Shown: positions 23,177 through 36,427 of the stretch, piece after piece
Position numbering within the stretch: the stretch's first letter is position 1
Layout: the number at the start of each line of letters is the position of its first letter
Source: Datisca glomerata
Taxonomy: Eukaryota > Streptophyta > Magnoliopsida > Cucurbitales > Datiscaceae
NCBI GenBank assembly: GCA_003255025.1
Contig: QANY01008571.1
Location: forward strand, 372,001-436,000
DNA: 64,000 nt
Direction: 5' to 3'
Program-made: the position numbers and the translations under genes
Notes under the pieces: model-generated
What the model saw: the letters and a program-made list of their open reading frames with translations, nothing else
Told to the model about the DNA's origin: nothing
The model's database searches: none

Positions 23177-23671
23177 AACATCAATTGTAGATTAGAGATT
23201 AAAGCATGCATCGTGAACTAACCTGGCACTTTTAGGTCTCACCGGAGCTGAAGAAGATGATCTTCTTTTGACCTTCATATTCGTGAGAGCTTCTGTAACT
23301 CATTTGCCTCTGTTTCCAAACAGACTGGACCATTTCTTAGGCTGAGAAATTTTTAGTGACCCAATAGTTGATCCAACACTCTTAGGTTGGGCTTCACGAA
23401 TATTTATACCTCATTAAATGGGTTTTTTTTCTCGAGAATATTATATTGTAATCGTGCTAATATATTACATTTGGATGTTAATATATTGTTATCCTAATAA
23501 TTTATTGTTATCCAAATAAATTCTTCATCACTGCACTAGGTTCTAAAAATGTGGGAATATTTAACAATAAAATAGCAGTTTAATATATCGTGGGCATATT
23601 AAATCAATGGTTTGAAAATAATTGTAATTAAACTTAAAAACAACTTTAAAATCACTAAAAATATGGAGAAA

Positions 23672-23690
23672 ATATGGAGTTTGTAACCAC

Positions 23691-23726
<36 letters not shown>

Positions 23727-23764
23727 GGAGTTTGTAACCACTTAATATATATATATATATATAT
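23672..23764. repeat. Duplicated block ending in (TA)n
   Basis: The phrase TATGGAGTTTGTAACCACTT followed by a TA run occurs twice in tandem. Confidence 0.85.
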
Positions 23765-24606
23765 CAATTTAAAAAATAAAAAAAATAATTAAATAATGGA
23801 TAAGATAAGGATATTTTAGACAAATTAAAAATCTTCAAATCACCCTATTATAAAAGGGTTATTTATCTATTCTTATTTTTTAAGCTAGTTGTTAACTTAC
23901 AACTATAAAAATAGACCATTTACTATAAAAATAACCACCTTAGGTTGAGTTAGGAAAAAAAACATTTGTCAGAATAATTTATAATTATTTGCATATATTT
24001 TGGCCCATATTTTTTTGTCTTAAACAACATAATTAATTAATTGCACGTGTAAAATATAGGAAAATTTTGCATAGTAGACAACTTTAAGGGGGTAGCTTTT
24101 AAAAAATTAACATGTTTTCAATAGATTTAGGTAAATAGCAGGTTTTCTAATTAAACAATAATTTTGAACTAAATTGACAATCATCTATATAACATGTTAG
24201 ATATTTTTCCGGGTATATCACATGTATATAGTTGATATAGCTAATTGATATACGCTAGAAATTAGGAAGTAATTAATTGGCGTTATTTGAAAATCAAACA
24301 TACCATAACCATTTTTAATCTCTACCATACCAATCAAAATCCCTTGAAAATTGCTAAATAAAGTAACTTCCCTTCAATAAATTATTTCTAGAATAAAAAC
24401 ACTAATAAAATCTATCAAAAACAACAATGAACACTTCCATCACATATAAAAGTTTATTTCGATAGTAATCATTAAAAATAATTTCTTGAGTATATCAGTG
24501 ATAACACTAATACAACTCCATCAACAAATATCATTTAAAAAATCTTTCAAAAAATTTATAGAGAATGCATATTTTTAAGGTATTCGAGTATATCATACGT
24601 CTGTAG

Positions 24607-24716
24607 ATGATATACTGATTTCAATTATAATTATAGGAGTAATTAATGCTTAGTTTTTAAATGATGTACTGATTTCAATTATAATTATAGGAGTAATTAA
24701 TGCTTAGTTTTTAAAT
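24607..24716. repeat. 55-bp tandem duplication
   Basis: The unit beginning TACTGATTTCAATTATAATT occurs at 24,612 and 24,667 with almost no change, so the duplication is recent. Confidence 0.9.
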
Positions 24717-26370
24717 CATATTTGTTAGAAATGTAAATCAAGTAACCACCAAAAATTTTTAAAAAAAAATCTATATCATGCCCAAATCAACCCTTAAAAA
24801 TCACTTAGATTATCTACTTCCCTCCAATTAGATTTTACCAAAAAAGAGATTAATTTCCCATTGAATTCAGTTTTATTTGATTTCAATTATACGTCTATAG
24901 ATGATCTACTGATCTCAATTATATTATAATTCTTCTAAATAAACCATTGATAATTATTGATCAACCAATAAATTTACTATTTCATAATATAAACTAATTA
25001 TTGAAATACATATATGATGAATTACTAAAACAAAAAATGACTTCAAAACAGGCACCACAGGATCAAAAGGAAAAAAATTCTGAAATTAATAATGTCAATA
25101 ATGGTGTAGAATATTTCCTTAACAGAATGAGTTAAAAAAAACTAGAATCAATCATTGATTATCATCTAATTTAATTAAAAATAAAAATAAAAAAAATAAT
25201 GTTTGAATTGAAACATAATAAATTCTGAAATATTTAATTAATTGCAAAGACCCCACCAAGTTTGATTATGCAATCCATAAAATGAAAGTTAAAATCGTCA
25301 ATTACAAATTCGTGGTTAATGACTTGACACAAAAAATCTGATATTTATCTATAATTTAAAAAAACCTGCTATTTCTTAAAATATATATGCATATTTAGTG
25401 CAATTACTTTAAAACCCTGTTATTTCTTAAATTGATTTTCAGAACTTATCTATTTAGTGTAATTACTTTAAAATATATATGCATTTTACATTCTCCATAT
25501 TGAGATGTATTAATATTAAACATTGTATTATAAGATAAACCTTCCTACTAAACAATGCAATTACTTTAAGTTTCATATTTTAAAAAATATATATATATAT
25601 ATATGCATATGTATCAACGAATAACAATGGCGTATTGTTCCACGCTTTCATCTACTGTTGAATCTGTTATTACAATGTCAATAATTTGTATATTTTACCA
25701 TGAATTATATTTGCAAGCAAGGCAACGACTATTTATAGGATCAAGAAGCATAACATATATTGTGTTATAATATATATAGCATATATAACGCATTGCCATA
25801 AAATTGAATGTTAATATGGAATATTAGCCCAAAAACCATTTAAGACTAATTCGTAACTAAATTATTTCAAATACTATGCATGTTTTGTAACTTTAATTTG
25901 GGCTATTTAGCTTACGTGAATTATTTTACTCTAGTGTATAATGTGATAGGTTTTATAATAAATTATGTCCTGAGTTTATTTATTAAATAATGCTATATAG
26001 CAGTATGATATTCAATCAATATAGTTTGGCCATGGATATAGCTTCATAGGACTATTTACATCACAACTGAGATTCAATTTTATTTTTAGTTATTTAAATA
26101 TCACAAAAATTTAGGATCACTGGTATTATAAACTCAAATCATTGACATATCAAACCATTAGATCACTCAAGTGACATGATAAGAGTTGGGTTTCAATGGT
26201 AGATACGTTCGCATTAAGGCCAAAAAATTTATACAATGGGGATAAAAAGTTTATATTATTTGATATAATAATAAAAAATAAAATATTATATATAATTTTG
26301 TTTATTTTATAATTTTGAAGTAGACAAATAATATGCAAATCGGTGATTATATATGTTTATGGGAGTAGTT

Positions 26371-27628
26371 ATGTTTTTAATAGAGTTCCAAGAAAGTCCA
26401 GATAAGAAGAAGGTGATGCAAAATGAACCGTGGCACTTTGACAAGGCTCTAGTAGTTATGGGAGACGTTCAAGGCTTCCATTACCCTCTTCAAACACCAT
26501 TGAACAGTTTCAAAATCTGAGTTCGCGTATTTAACTTACCAGTGCTAAGTATTACACAAAAAATGGCAGAAATTATAGTTAACAATATCGGAGAATTCAT
26601 TACTGCAGATGAACACGCAGAAGGAGGTTACTATGGGCGGCCCCTGCGAATAAGAGTAAGATTAAGTACCTCCAAACCTTTACAAAGGGGGATGAAGATT
26701 AGAGTTGATCAGAGCTCGGAGGTTTTATCGGTTAACTTTCAATATGAACGTTTACCGGATTTTTGTTATCTCTGTGGACATATTGACCATGTGGACAGAG
26801 AATGTTCTCGGTGTCTGAGGGAGGAGGAACAATCGGCCAAGATGAAATTCCAGTTTGGGTCTTGGTTGAGGGCTCAACTCCAACGAAAACTGTCTGGAAG
26901 TGTAAAAGTGGAAGAAAAAGAAAGCTCAACGGGGAGGGAGAATAGTACAGGGAGCACGGACCGGAAGCTAAGAAATAAAGATGATAGAAATGGAAGTGGA
27001 ACGTTGCCGGAGATAGATCGGAGCAGGTCACAACAACTGGGGAAGAAAGCTGACAGAATGGTGGCGAAAGGAAAGACCAGAGGTAATGAGGAGGCTGCGT
27101 ATGAAGAGGTGGGGAGGGAGGGAGGGGTGATGGAGATGCTCCCCAACTACATGACACGTCATTACCAAGAGATGTGATGATGTGGGAGGGAATGGTAGAA
27201 GCGCCAAAAACGAAGGAGGAGATTTTTATGGGGACCATCGAATTAAAAATCAAGTAAACGAAAGTCCTCCAATTTTTGGACTTAAAAATAAAGGAAAACA
27301 ATTGGCCCAAGACTTTATATATATTGAAAGAACCCAAAACTTAGAAGAAGACTTGGGCCGAACGGATTATGTTATGGGTGTGGATAACTCGAGAAATAAC
27401 GCAGAAAATCCTGTTACAATAAAAGGACAGAAATGGAGAAGAATCGGAATACAGAGAGAAGAACAAACCATCCTGAGCTCTTCAAAGGAGATTGATTTTC
27501 CCAAAAAGTGTTCGGCACAAGAAGAATTTTCTCTGGAAAATGGTGAGAAAATATGTCCCTCATCTCAATTTTCTCAATCGAGCATTCCAGCGGCGGGTCT
27601 CCCTGAGGGAGAACGCTGCTCACAATGA
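26371..27628 (+). pseudogene. LINE ORF1 (DUF4283 and CCHC zinc knuckle)
   Basis: ORF1 encodes the nucleic-acid-binding protein that packages the LINE RNA. The frame from 26,371 reads FLIEFQESPDKKKVM, EPWHFDKALVVMGD and, after one TGA at a Trp position (26,518), VRVFNLPVLSITQKM, the DUF4283 domain. Then FQYERLPDFCYLCGHIDHVD and RECSRC follow, the CCHC knuckle C-x2-C-x4-H-x4-C. The frame is open from 26,542 to 27,177. A single-base shift near 27,178 moves it to the frame of 27,182-27,628. The C-terminal half is hydrophilic and rich in Glu, Lys and Arg. The stop (TGA, 27,626-27,628) overlaps the ORF2 start as ATGA. The N-terminus is truncated. Confidence 0.8.
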
Positions 27629-30600
27629 TTATCTTAAGCTGGAATGCTAGGGGGCTTGGGAAACGCCGGGCATTAAATCGCTGGAAAAATTGATTACCAG
27701 CAAAGCTCCCACTGTTGTTTTCTTGTTGGAGACTAGATGTCCACGGAACAGAGGGAATGACTTACACTTCTGGTTGGGGTTTGATTCTGTTTTTTAGGTG
27801 CCTAGTAAGAGCAGAGTGGAGGTTTGATTCTTCTCTAGAAGAATTCTGTTTCTCTGGAAATTCTATCCTACTCAATGAGTCATATTGACTCAATGGCAAA
27901 AATGGATGATGGGTCTGGATGGCAGTTTATAGGATTCTATGGGAATCCAAATCATAAGGAAAGAAGTCACTCTTGGAATTTTTTTGAGGACACTAAGGAG
28001 AATGTCAGATCTCCCTTGGCTGGTTTGTGGTGATTTTAATGAAATTTTAGACCAATAAAAAAAATTGGGGAACTGCCAGGGAAGAAAATAGTATGGCTCA
28101 ATTCCGTGAGGTTATTAACAACTGTAAATTGATGTAAATTGAGTATAAAGGACCGAAATACACTTGGAGCAATAAACGTCATGGTTTAGCTAATATTCAT
28201 GAGGCGCTAGGCCGGGTTTTATGTTGCGCGTTTTGGAGAGCTTCCTTTCCTCTAGTTACTGTAGAGCATGGATACTTTATGTCTTCGGATCACAGAGTTA
28301 TCTACATTAATCTAATAAAAGGGGCTAATGTAAAGAGAAAAATAGGTAAATCGAGATGATTCCATTTTGAAGCATTATGGGATGATGATGATGAGTGTGC
28401 TGAGATTATTAGGCGGAATTGGGAGCATGGAACAGTGGGCTCGCACCTTGCTTCGGTTGTGTCAAATTTGAAGATTTTCTCTAAGGAGGTCTAGAATTGG
28501 GGAAAAGGCAAATATGGGTCCCTGCAAAAATAATTTTCCAACACTATAAAGCCTTTGGAGAATCTTTATAATAAGGATCATGTATTAGTTGATTGGAATC
28601 GTATTGCTCAACTAAAATCATCTCTAAGGAAGCTACCGGACAAAGAGGAAGCGTTATGGCACCAATGGTCCAGAGTTAATTGACTTAAATATGGGGATAG
28701 GAATACGGCCTATTTTCATTCTAGAGTCTCTGAGCGTCAAAGAAGAAACACAATTACGGGGTTGTTTGATAAAATAGGGGTTTGGAATGATAATGAAGAG
28801 AAAATGGGGGAGATTGTTGTGGATTACTGTGATACTCTTTTTAAAACCTCAAACCCTTCAAGAGAAGACCTGGTTCCAGTCATAAATTGCATAAACAGAC
28901 ATCTCTCTAGTGATCAAGCCACTGGCTTGTCAAATCCTTTCACAAATGAGGAAACCTGATTCGTTGTCCAAAGCATGCTTCCAACTAAAAGCCCGGGCCC
29001 AGATGGTCTTCCCGCCCTCTTTTATCATAAATTTTGGATTGTCATCGGAGACGATATTGCGAAGATCTACCTTAAATGCCTAAACGAAGGTTCAGACTTC
29101 CATCCGATTAATGCAGCTTTGATTGCGCTTATTCCTAAAGTAAAGAAGGTTAAATATATTAAGGATGTCTTGCCAATTAGCCTATGCAATGTCATACACA
29201 AGATCATTGTAAAGGTTATCGCTAATCGGATGAAACCAAATCTCCCGTCTTTGATTTCTGAAAATCAGATTTCGTTTATAGGGGGCGTCAGATTCCAGAT
29301 AATATTCTGGCAGCTTTCGAGATTATCCATTCGATGTGAAATGGATGAGCAGGAAGGTAGGCTTTACAGCCATCAAGCTAGACATTAGTAAAGCATATGA
29401 CAGAGTGGAATAGAATTATATGTTTATGGTTTTGGATAGAATGGGTTTCCCGGGGAAATGGATTGCTCATATCCATCGGTGCATTACATCAGTTAGCTTC
29501 TCGGTTATAATAAATGGATCAGTGATGGAATGAATTATTCCATCTAGAGGGCTCACTAAGGGAAACCTTTATCACCGTATATTTTCCTTATCTACATGGA
29601 GGAGCTCTCGAGCTTGGTTAGGAAGGCCTTGGCTTCAAGGGAGGTCATTTATTATTCGATTTACAGAAGAGGTCAAATAATTTCCCACCTATTTTTTACA
29701 GATGATACTCTGATGTTCTGTCGAGCAGATGAGAATTCTTACGCAAGCATTGTTGAGATTCTTCATCTTTATGTGGCAGTTTTGGGGCAGATAGTTAATA
29801 CAGAGACGTCCATTATGTCATTCATCCCTAACACTCCTTTGACTTTGAGAGATGTTTTAACATCTAAGCTAAACATTAATATCAGACCTTGCCTTGAATA
29901 GTACCTGGGCCCGCCTATCTATTTGGACAGTTGGAAGAAAATTGTTTTCAATTATATTGTCTCGAGAATTAAAAAGATGTTGATGCGGTGGAGGGAGAGA
30001 ATTCTCGGTGGGGGCAAAGAGATGCTTATCAAGGCATTTATCCAAGCTATTCCTACTTATGCAATGAGCTGTTTTAGATTCTCAAAAATTCTATTTAATG
30101 AAATTGAGGCGGCAACAATCAAGTTTTTGGTGGGGCTTCTTAGATTTTTGTCCAAAAATGCATTGCACAACATGGAGGAAGTTATGTAAACCAAAAATGG
30201 AAAGAGATATTGGTTTCAAAATCTTGGAGGTGTTTAATAAGGCGTTGTTAGCAAAACAAGCGTAGAGAATAGTTAGGAATTTGAGCTCTTTGTTGAGTAA
30301 AATTTACCAAGCAAAGTACTGTAAAACCTATGTTTTTTTGCATGTTAAGGATTCCCCTTCCTCATCCTTTTCATGAAAAAGCATCATTTGGGGTAGAGAT
30401 CTTCTTCAAATAGGGTTGAGACGCCAAATTAAAAATATGCAGTCGGTTAAAGCTTTCAAGGATAAATGGTTACCTCAACCGACTTCGTTTAAGGTATTCT
30501 CCCCTGCCCCAGACTTTTCTGATAATATAATTGTAGTTGATCTGATGGATGAATTTGCTGGAAAGAGGAGTTCTTCTCAAAATTTGTTCTTGAACATATT

Positions 30601-31673
30601 GATTGTATTCTATATACCCCCTCCCTAGATTTAATATCCAAGATAAATTGATCTGGCATTATGATAAATTTGGCAATTACTCTATAAAAAAATGGTTACA
30701 AAGTGGCTATCTTAGGTCTAATTTCTGAAAGCTCTACGAGGTCAGATATTGGTATTTGGTGGCAATATCTCTGGACTCTTAATCTACTATACAAAATAAA
30801 AATATTTGTATGGCGGGATGCTCTTAATTCGTTACCATGTTCTGTTTTGTTGGTGAATAAAGGTATTAACACTTTACCATTCTGTAAATTATGTGGGAAA
30901 GAGGAAACTCTTTGTCATGTTTTGTTTCGGTGCAGAGTAGCAAAAGAAGTGTGGGATCTAATTTTTTCGTGTGTGTTGAGTTCCCCCCCCCCCCCAAAGG
31001 TGATGTTTTGGACGTTTTTAGCAATCAAAAGCTTAATTAGCATATCTGATTTTTATGCCTTTGTTGTGTTATGTTGATCTATTTGGTGGAATAGAAATGG
31101 TGTGAATGTAAGGCGAAAATCTTGCTCTAGGAAGGGGATAATGACCTGGGCAAAAAAAATTTTTAAGGAGGTAGAGTGTTGCATTTCTGGAAGAAAATAA
31201 ACAACTGGCTTTTCTAGTTACCCACCCATGACCCATTAGTCCCCTCCCCCAATGGGAAATTTCAAGTTAAACATTGATGTAGCATGTGACTCTCTTCTTG
31301 GTACCGGATTGGGAATCATAATTCAAAATGATTCGGGAGAGGTTATGGCAGTGATGATGAAGAGACCATCCAGGAAACTTTCTGTTGAGGCAGCCGAAGC
31401 TTCTGCTCTGATGGAAGGATTGTGGCTGGCTCATTAATTCTGGTTAAGGCTTGTTTAGGATCTGCTTTTCCTTCTTTTGATGTTGTTGCCATTATAATGA
31501 CTATATTCTTTTATTATCTTCTTTAAACTGCACTATTAGGCATGTTCCTAGGAGTTGTAATATGGTAGCTCATAGGCTGGCTAAATTAGCCTTGTTGGAA
31601 GCCAATTGTTCGGTTTGGCTTGAGGATTTTCCCCCTTTTATTGGGGACATATTTGAGGATTCACTTTGGTGTT
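27625..31673 (+). pseudogene. LINE ORF2 (endonuclease, RT, zf-RVT, RNase H)
   Basis: ORF2 starts with ATG at 27,625 and reads IILSWNARGLGKRRALN (endonuclease N-terminus). Further blocks: KSPGPDGLPALFYHKFW (28,987) and ISLCNVIHKIIVKVIANRM in the RT fingers; KLDISKAYDRVE at 29,375, carrying the first catalytic Asp, with the following Trp turned into TAG; FTDD at 29,695-29,706 in place of the usual (Y/F)ADD; GGGKEMLIKAFIQAIPTYAM at 30,009; zf-RVT with FCKLCGKEETLCHVLFRC at 30,880; and RNase H with FKLNIDVACDSLLGTGLG at 31,261, AEASALMEGL and a final HVPRSCNMVAHRLAKLAL at about 31,540. Many stops and shifts interrupt it, so it is not functional. Domain order and length are complete. Confidence 0.85.
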
Positions 31674-31705
31674 GATATATCTATTTGTGTTTTTTAAAAA
31701 AACAA

Positions 31706-32789
31706 CTTTTCAGACAGAATTGCCCCACTGTTTCCATAAAATTCCATAATTATCCTTACATATTACATGTAATACGCATTGATGAATAATCTTTAAAATG
31801 GAAATATTCTAGAATAGCAAACTGAGTTGAGGTCTGTGTATCACACAGTCTCCTTAAAACAGATTCACCTTCTCACTATGAATGCTTAAGAATGCCGGTC
31901 TTTGTCTCTGAAGATGCAACGACTGAACAAGTAGATAACGTGCACCACGAACATACGCTCTAGTGAGCTGACTACCCGAACTCTATCATATTGGGACTAC
32001 AATCTTACTTGACCTAAATAATGTTTTCAAAACACAATAGGATGGGCTGAAAACGTGAGAGAGGAAAAGAGAGATTTGTTTTTGGGTGTCAAATAAGTAG
32101 GTCAATTATAGTCATGAAAATCATTATTGAATAAATGAATTAAATTTTAAAATTTAATATAGGGTCTTTTTAAAAACTAAATTTAATTTCTGAAATAAAT
32201 TTAGAAATTCTCTTGAATAAGTTGAAAAAAGAACAATCAATTTCATATTAGTTTTAGAAATTAGTATGGCAGTTTGTACATTTCAAATTTAATCCATAAA
32301 GTTTCAAACTCTGCGGGTGCACTTCGAGTATCGATTTCTCACTCACCCCAATACTCTTTGATTAAATTAGTATATTATTTTGAAGTTCTTTAATGACCCA
32401 TCAAAAATAAAAAGTAGGTCTCACTTAAAATCAAGCCTCAAAATGGATTTAATTATTTAATTCCAACACATGAATGAAATTGACAAAGAAGACAAAAAAG
32501 TATACAACTCAAAGATGCTTTTGACTTGGTGATAGAGCTCAACGATTGAATATTTGCATCAAATATGCATTACTCTGCTTGAATTACCGATGCTTAATAA
32601 TCAAAAATCATAGCTTAACCTTTTCCAATGACATCGTTGCTTCATCTCAAGAACGGACATAAGGATAATGCCCACAGTGATCCAACTATGTCTTTGAATT
32701 AGTTTGTCCATTTGATCACAGTTTTGGGATGTTCAGTCGCGTAGGTTGGGTTTCCAGCATATTGACTTATTTTTTTCATTTATTTAGTC
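31706..32789. other. Intergenic AT-rich DNA
   Basis: No gene or repeat is recognisable between the LINE tail and the copia fragment. The expected 3' LTR of the minus-strand copia element is absent here. Confidence 0.4.
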
Positions 32790-34978
32790 TCATTCACCTT
32801 GACGATTTATCAACTAACTCTCTATTTAACCCTTAGGTTAATGAATTTGTATATTTTGACTTCACATAGTAAATAGAGATAATCCCAGTTGAGAGTAGTG
32901 GTCTGATGGTATTATGCATATGACGTATATGTCGAGACTTACCATTATCATGTTGCTTTGTGCCCTTCCACTTGTATACTCAATGTCACACTGGATGTAA
33001 ATTGTTGGCACGGGCTTCGACCATAATGGAGTATCTTCTAAGAAATTATGCATTCATTCGGCCCATTCACAACACATATCCAGAGAAATGAACTCAAATT
33101 CGATTCTGGATCGGGATAGCATGTCTGCTTAGTAAATGAGACAGTTGCATCTCTTAGAGTGAACACATATCCACTAGTAGATTTTAAGCCCTTCATATTA
33201 AATATATTGTGTGCATCATTGTTTCCTTCAAGAACAACTTTGGTCAATTGCAAATCATAACTAATAGTATATCTTAACTACCTAACTATCTTGACTATTC
33301 CTTTCCAGTTAGTAGATCTTAGATTACTCTTGTATCTATCTGATTTACTAATTGAGTACACTACGTCTGGTCTTCTACAACTCATTTAGTACGTCAGACC
33401 TCCTATCACTGTCGAACACTCCAATTGTGAAACGTTTTCTTCGTTATTCTTTGATAGGTGTAAATAGTATCTACTGGTGCTCTGGGTACAACACAATCAT
33501 CTTTGTAGATTTTGTTAAGAATTTTGTCAGTGTAATGTGATTAACTTAAAAGAAGCCATTTGAAGATCTTGAGATTTTAATTCTCAAGATTACATCGACT
33601 AGTCTTGTATCTTTCGTTTCAAAACTTAAATTCAGCATCTTTTGATGTATTTGATCATTTTATCATCCCTATCAATAATGAGCATGTTACTCAACGTAAA
33701 GACATAAAATGATATAGCCATTTTCTGTGTTTTTGACATAAACACATTTGTCACATTCATTTATCTCAAAACCACTTGCCATCATTGTATGGTTAAACTT
33801 TTCTTGACATTGTTTTAGTACTTGCTTAAACCACATAAAGACCACCAATCTATAGACTTACTTTTCTTGCTCTGGAAAGGAAAACCCTTAGGTTGTTCCA
33901 TTTAGATTTTTTCATCTCAATTCAGATAAGCAATTTTCGCATATATTTAATGTATATGAATCAACTACACTTTGAACAGCCTTTTTCTCTAAAGAGCTCA
34001 TAGTTTCTTTAAAGCTTTGAGGTTCACCTTCTAGCAAATATGTTAGAAAATATGAACCAAAAGTTTTTTTATCCTAGCTCTTAAACTTTACCTACGTTCA
34101 TCCTCAACTTCCTTTTATAGTTCTTGGTCATAACTATTCTCATTTACAACCTCATTTGTAACCTCATCAGTTCATCTAGACGAACTTGATTGCTCTTTGG
34201 ATCCACACTGAAGTATGTATTCAAAGAACAATGTATTTCTAAAATCCATAATTGTGTTTTTATGTAAGTCAAGGATTTTGATTCATACTCAAAAAATCGA
34301 TAAACACTACTATTATGTGCAAAACCAATGAAGATGTAGTCAATAATTTTTTACTTATCTTCACTTTCAGAGATATAGGTACAACAACTTTGGTAAGAAA
34401 CTCCCACATTTCTTAATAATTTGTAGGAAGGCGTTCTTTCTTTGCATAATCCGTATAAGATTTCATATTTTTTCAGTATCTTATTTAAAAGATAATTAGC
34501 AAAACATCTTCTCCACACATGTTCAGAGGTATTCCAAATATGAACAATACATTCATCATTTCCTTCAAGGTTCGAGTTTTGCATTCACCAACACCATTTT
34601 ATTTATGCGAATAAGGTGTTGTCTTTTGGTGTATAATCTTATGTTGTGAACATGTTTCTCAAAATAGTGTGACACTTTGTACTCACCACCTCAGTCACTT
34701 CTGAACACCTTAATCTTCATATTGAGTTGATTCTCAACTTTGTTTTTATAGAGAGCGGAGTTCTCTATAACTTCACTCTTGCTTTTGAGCATGTAGACAT
34801 AACAATATTTCATGGCGTCATTGACAAAAGTAATAAAATACTTATTACCACAACTTATCTATACAAACTTTAAATCACAAAGATTGTTGTGAATGAAAGC
34901 AAGAAGTTATGGATTCCTTTCAATTGCTTGGAATGATCACCTTGTTAATTTAGCTTCAACAGAAGTCTCACACTTGTT

Positions 34979-35072
34979 TTTGGAATCAATATGGAACGAG
35001 GATATATAATCTAAGTCAATTAGTCAACATAACGTATCATAATTAACATGATTTGGTCTATAATTTCACAAA
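34979..35072. repeat. Duplicated segment R1
   Basis: The stretch GGAATCAATATGGAACGAGG through CAACATAACGTATCATAATT matches R2 at 35,657-35,745 in the same orientation. A short segment, X', at 35,073-35,091 follows it and is the inverted copy of the bases just left of R2. Confidence 0.8.
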
Positions 35073-35095
35073 ATGGAAGATTCGGGCAAGTAGAC

Positions 35096-35096
<1 letters not shown>

Positions 35097-35139
<43 letters not shown>

Positions 35140-35216
35140 NATTATTATTATCATTATTATCATTATTGCTATTACTATTATCATCTATTATTGTTATTGG
35201 TATTATTATTATTATT
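35097..35216. repeat. (AAT)n-N-(ATT)n palindromic microsatellite with an ambiguous base
   Basis: About 14 ATA units run up to an undetermined base N at 35,140, after which the motif switches to its reverse complement ATT, with interruptions. The N marks unresolved sequence. Confidence 0.9.
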
Positions 35217-35656
35217 AATTGGCTTGAAAGTCATTACATTGAGGTTAAACATCCCATCAGTTACATCACTCATTCCCATATACATTCCACTCTTAGAGAG
35301 AATAACCTTGTATATCTCAAACACTAAAAGAAAACTTGGTTGTTAAGCAGCGAGCTTGATACTATATTTTTGCATATCTCCGACACAAAGAGGATGATAT
35401 TTAGCGTCTAGCTACTCCTTCCTAGAGGTCGTCTTCAAGATCACTTTACCTTGATCCTAGATCTCTTATGTGTTCGAGTTTTCTATGAACAACTTTTTCC
35501 TATTCTCGAATGTCTCTAAGAAAGTGAACAATCATTTGTCTGAGAATACGTGCCTAGTAGCACCGGTATCAATCCACCATTCATTCACGTTGGACCTGAC
35601 TAGGTTCACTTCAAAAACCATTACATAAAGGAATACTTGCCCGAGTCTTCCAGTTT

Positions 35657-35745
35657 GGAATCAATATGGAACGAGAATATATAATCTAAGTCAATTAGTC
35701 AACATAGCGTATTATAATTAATATAACTTAGTCTATAATTTCATC
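35657..35745. repeat. Duplicated segment R2
   Basis: Same-orientation partner of R1. Its left flank TACTTGCCCGAGTCTTCCA is the inverted counterpart of the bases following R1. It is followed by its own trinucleotide repeat. Confidence 0.8.
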
Positions 35746-35761
35746 ATAATTAATAATAACA

Positions 35762-35763
<2 letters not shown>

Positions 35764-35819
<56 letters not shown>

Positions 35820-35835
35820 CAACAACAACAACAAT
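35764..35835. repeat. (TAA)n then (CAA)n microsatellite
   Basis: A TAA run of about 17 units passes into CAA units and then TTGTTGTTG. It sits inside the copia gag frame on the minus strand, where it reads as Asn, Cys and Tyr runs. Confidence 0.9.
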
Positions 35836-36427
35836 TGTTGTTGTTCCTATCGATCCTAGCAATAACATCATCCAATGGTAATGTCTCTCTCACATGCTTA
35901 TGTATGTCCACAAAGTTCTCAAAAGATCTTGGGAGTGAATGCAACAACACTAATGCTTTGTCTTCATCCTCATATTCAACCTGAATACTCTATAAATCTA
36001 GGCACAACTTATTGAAGTCATCAATATGCTCCTGCAGGTTTTTTCCATCTAGCATCTCAAATGTATAAACACTCTAGCTTGCGCCATATTTCAGCAGCAA
36101 ACTTCATCTTAGTTACTTTACGCATCATCTTATCACTTAGACTCAAAATCAGTGTGTTATAGGCTCTCTTCATTATGTCTTTCTTCTTTTCTTCTGAATA
36201 GGTTGATGGCATCTTGCTCTCCCCTTTCAGTGCTTCATACAGCCCTAAATTTCCAAGCAAAGCTAGCATTTTCATTTTTCACACTGCAAAGTCATTTGAG
36301 CCATCAAACTTCTCTACATCTTGCTTAGTAGTTGAGGTTGCCATCACAGTACTTTTATCGAGTACCTTGCAAACTCTTTAAGCTCATATTTACTCTATAG
36401 AATTTCAAAAAATAAGACACCAACCTT

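Larger units (their letters stand above)
20766..23400 (-). mobile_element. L1-type LINE, minus strand, internally deleted
   Basis: Overall extent of a LINE read right to left. The right part (23,400-23,220) encodes the basic end of ORF1 (PKKWSSLFGNRGK). ORF2 follows, and a short T run at 20,761-20,767 (poly-A on the minus strand) marks the 3' end. The component frames are listed separately. Confidence 0.75.
23401..26365. other. AT-rich intergenic DNA
   Basis: A long, very AT-rich stretch without a plausible gene. It contains a duplicated TA microsatellite block (23,672-23,764), a 55-bp tandem duplication (24,607-24,716) and a short (AT)n at 25,587-25,602. No transposon ends were recognised. 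Confidence 0.45.
26366..31705 (+). mobile_element. Nearly complete L1-type LINE, plus strand
   Basis: Overall extent: a 5'-truncated ORF1, then ORF2 with endonuclease, RT, zf-RVT and RNase H in the canonical order, ending in an A-rich tail near 31,697. The length of about 5.3 kb is close to a full plant LINE. The 5' edge is where the ORF1 similarity begins. Target duplications were not identified. Confidence 0.8.
32790..36344 (-). pseudogene. Ty1/copia gag-pol, minus strand, decayed
   Basis: Gag starts at ATG 36,344 (MATSTTKQDVEKFDGSND), followed by MKMLALLGNLGLYEAL and EIWRKLECLYI (36,275-36,057) and LLHSLPRSFENFVD (35,947), the UBN2 gag fold. The protease signature WIDTGATRHV is readable at about 35,575-35,545. 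YEILYGLCKERTPSYKLLRN at 34,480 is the integrase end. [19 protein letters not shown] at 33,190 and [19 protein letters not shown] at 33,040, then GRAQSN, are the RT end and RNase H. NSLT-stop-GL near 32,840 is the (D)PLTKGL C-terminus. Stops and shifts occur throughout. The domain order PR-INT-RT-RH defines copia. The protease area is disturbed by microsatellites and duplicated segments at 34,979-35,835. The 3' LTR is missing. Confidence 0.85.

Noticed and set aside
26732..27337. 201-codon minus-strand frame rich in Ser and Pro
   Set aside because: Antisense shadow of LINE ORF1, whose Glu/Arg-rich coding strand gives Ser/Pro on the other.
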